Of a stretch of 64,000 bases of DNA, positions 62,112 through 64,000 are shown piece after piece. The first letter of the stretch is position 1, and every line of letters begins with the position of its first letter. The DNA lies in NCBI GenBank assembly GCA_025642075.2, contig JAODUO010000148.1, forward strand, positions 22,501 to 86,500, in the 5' to 3' direction. The DNA is from Ridgeia piscesae (taxonomy: Eukaryota > Annelida > Polychaeta > Sabellida > Siboglinidae). The notes below the pieces were generated by a model. The model did no database searches. It was not told the DNA's origin and saw only the letters and a program-made list of their open reading frames with translations. Made by a program: the position numbers and the translations under genes.

Positions 62112-64000
62112 AGACAACTCTCTGTTGGTGGTTGTGTGCGCCTGTCGAAGCAACTCATCCGTTGTGAAGAAGATATTTTAATGTGTACATATAGAGTACT
62201 TCATATAAGGATGTACTTACCATGCGCAAGTGTAAGCAGTATGTATGTATTTTATTAGGCATTATACAGTTACATTTTACTGTGTATTAATTGCATATCG
62301 TATATTCATCTAGTGTAAATTTATGGTTGTTCAACATGTGTACAATATCATCTTAACGTATATATTTCGCACAAAATTCATGAATAGAAACCGGATCCAA
62401 CGAGTACTGCTCCACGTCGTCTCTAGTTGGAGCACAGCAGTAATTGGTGTAGTTCCATATGTCCGGGTGGAACCCTCCTGTGAGTGGAGGTAGGATTATA
62501 AGTGTTTCCTGTCCATACAGTTAACACTGAAATCTACTAAATTAATGCAAACAGGGTATCACAGTTAGAATCTATCATTTTGTTGACCAGTTTAGCTTGC
62601 ATGAGTGTCACACAGGGTTTTTCAGACCAATTGTCAGTGCTGTTAAATGCATACATTTTATCTTTGACACCTTCCATAAGAGACCAATGTATTCCTCTGA
62701 ATGGTTCAATTAGTTGACCAAACTGCCAAAGTCTAAGTCAGTTATGAGTGATACATAAAAGTTGGCCCTGTCGGGTATTAGTTGCAAAACCACAATGTAG
62801 CTGTCATTAACTAACATGGTCATGGTGCTTATGCCACATATGTGTTGAACTTATATTACAAACAGCAACCCACATGTTGGCATTGACAGACCAAACTTAT
62901 ACCAGTGTGTCATCCCACATCGTGTTGGGATTGGTGTGGGTTAGTGATCTACTCTACATTACAAATGTTGTCCAAGTTATTTCACACAAGTGAATACAGA
63001 CAAAACCCAGTGATGATTGAAAGGGGGGTCTTTAGATTGTTTAAATGCAGGTTTGTTATTTCAAAGTATGTGTTTAAGTGTGGTTTTGAACGTTACTGAA
63101 AAGGATTTATGTGAAACTGCCATTTTATCAGTAAACGAAGAGAGCGTAGGTGATTTAGTATACACCGTTACTGGAAGTGCTTAATGGAACATAAACAAAC
63201 AGCAGGTGTTATTTTTCTAAAGAAGCAAATGTTCGGATCTGCTCGTTTAAAGGCAACTGTGATGTGTTTGTTAACAAGTCTGTGATCAGTCGGCCTATCA
63301 CTTGTCAGTCAAGGAGTTTAGCTGACACCATCTGTTATCATGTCTGTCTCAGCCTATCTCTAGAATCTTCCTAGTTTTTACCATTGAGTGTTACTAGTTT
63401 GTTATATGATTATAATGAAAATATGTGCTTTATCAAATTTATATTATAAATATTAAGATAGCATATACTTTATTCCCCTCATAACCAAGTACATCTTGTA
63501 TGCAGGAAATCTGTGCCATGTCTTGAAATTTATTGACGCTATAATGACAGTTTCAGTGTCTACGATACCAAGTCAGTAGACAGTCATGTTTCACACCATA
63601 AACTGGCTTATTCTTACTTGTACAACATTCATCATTTGCATCTTAACTAATGGCAAAATTGTATTTTAAACATTGAAAAAGGTATTCCTGTATACAAAAG
63701 GTTGTATGGACATACATGAACACAATCACGTACATATGTATTTTGATATGGTTATTTAAATCTGTTACAGTTTAACAAGTTCCTCTTCACCAAAATCACA
63801 AAATAGTCCAAAGGACGTCAGGGCCTCTTGGCCCATTTTTATATACAGTATATATGTAGCATATTAACTATTAATTATTTCACAGTATATTTTATTATTT
63901 ACAAAACTGTCACTCATCAATGAATGAATTATTTTAATTGTGTCTATGAAACCCTTATTCCACTAGATAGCACGGCAGAAAAGAAATTGTGGGTATTTCA
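62112..64000 (+). other. SLC66A2 3' UTR and downstream flank; no other gene seen
   Basis: After the TGA at 62109-62111 there is no further coding similarity. A canonical AATAAA could not be assigned convincingly near the stop. 62905-63099 is an unsupported 64-codon ORF. Confidence 0.45.

Overview
This is animal nuclear DNA: spliced genes with GT-AG introns, several classes of LTR and non-LTR retrotransposon, and very long simple-repeat tracts. The gene families (SLC66A2, CHTF8, Gal3ST, ML-domain protein) together with CR1/L2-, RTE- and mag-like elements suggest a marine invertebrate such as a lophotrochozoan or cephalochordate. I cannot place the species from sequence alone. No bacterial genes, CRISPR array, rRNA or convincing tRNA gene was seen.

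Layout. 1-8.1 kb: broken non-LTR retrotransposons and a 347-bp tandem triplication. 9.4-14.65 kb: a GC-rich-ended, AT-rich interval that may be a decayed PIF/Harbinger-like DNA transposon with a Myb/SANT-like remnant. 15.0-20.5 kb: a young LTR retrotransposon on the minus strand with 1.3-kb, nearly identical LTRs that carries gag but no pol; its Gag has a long coiled coil after the zinc knuckles. 21.16-22.41 kb: a complete galactose-3-O-sulfotransferase-like coding exon (+). 22.7-24.3 kb: tetranucleotide arrays. 27.15-29.59 kb: a broken RTE-like LINE, directly abutted by a broken mag-like Ty3/gypsy element (29.59-33.76 kb). 35.2-37.8 kb: two different 40-bp minisatellites around a duplicated spacer. 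38.0-38.9 kb: an inverted copy of the 22.7-kb segment.

Host genes on the right half. 39.24-45.41 kb (minus): a four-exon gene whose exons join in phase into a predicted type II membrane protein with a Gln-rich stalk and a C-terminal ML (MD-2-related lipid-recognition) domain. 50.48-51.89 kb (minus): CHTF8, the small subunit of the CTF18-RFC clamp loader. 53.20-62.11 kb (plus): SLC66A2 (PQLC1), a seven-helix PQ-loop protein, head-to-head with CHTF8 across a short shared promoter region.

Most striking observation: intron 3 of SLC66A2 ends in a minisatellite of about 5.3 kb (56.63-61.95 kb, about 147 units of 36 bp). Its unit is the 3' splice site itself: the last 18 nt of the intron including the acceptor CAG, plus the first 18 nt of exon 4. 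Each intact unit therefore carries a copy of the authentic acceptor and exon start. The unit is 36 nt, so using an upstream in-phase acceptor would add 12 residues without a frameshift. The long ORFs across this array are repeat artefacts unless such splicing occurs.
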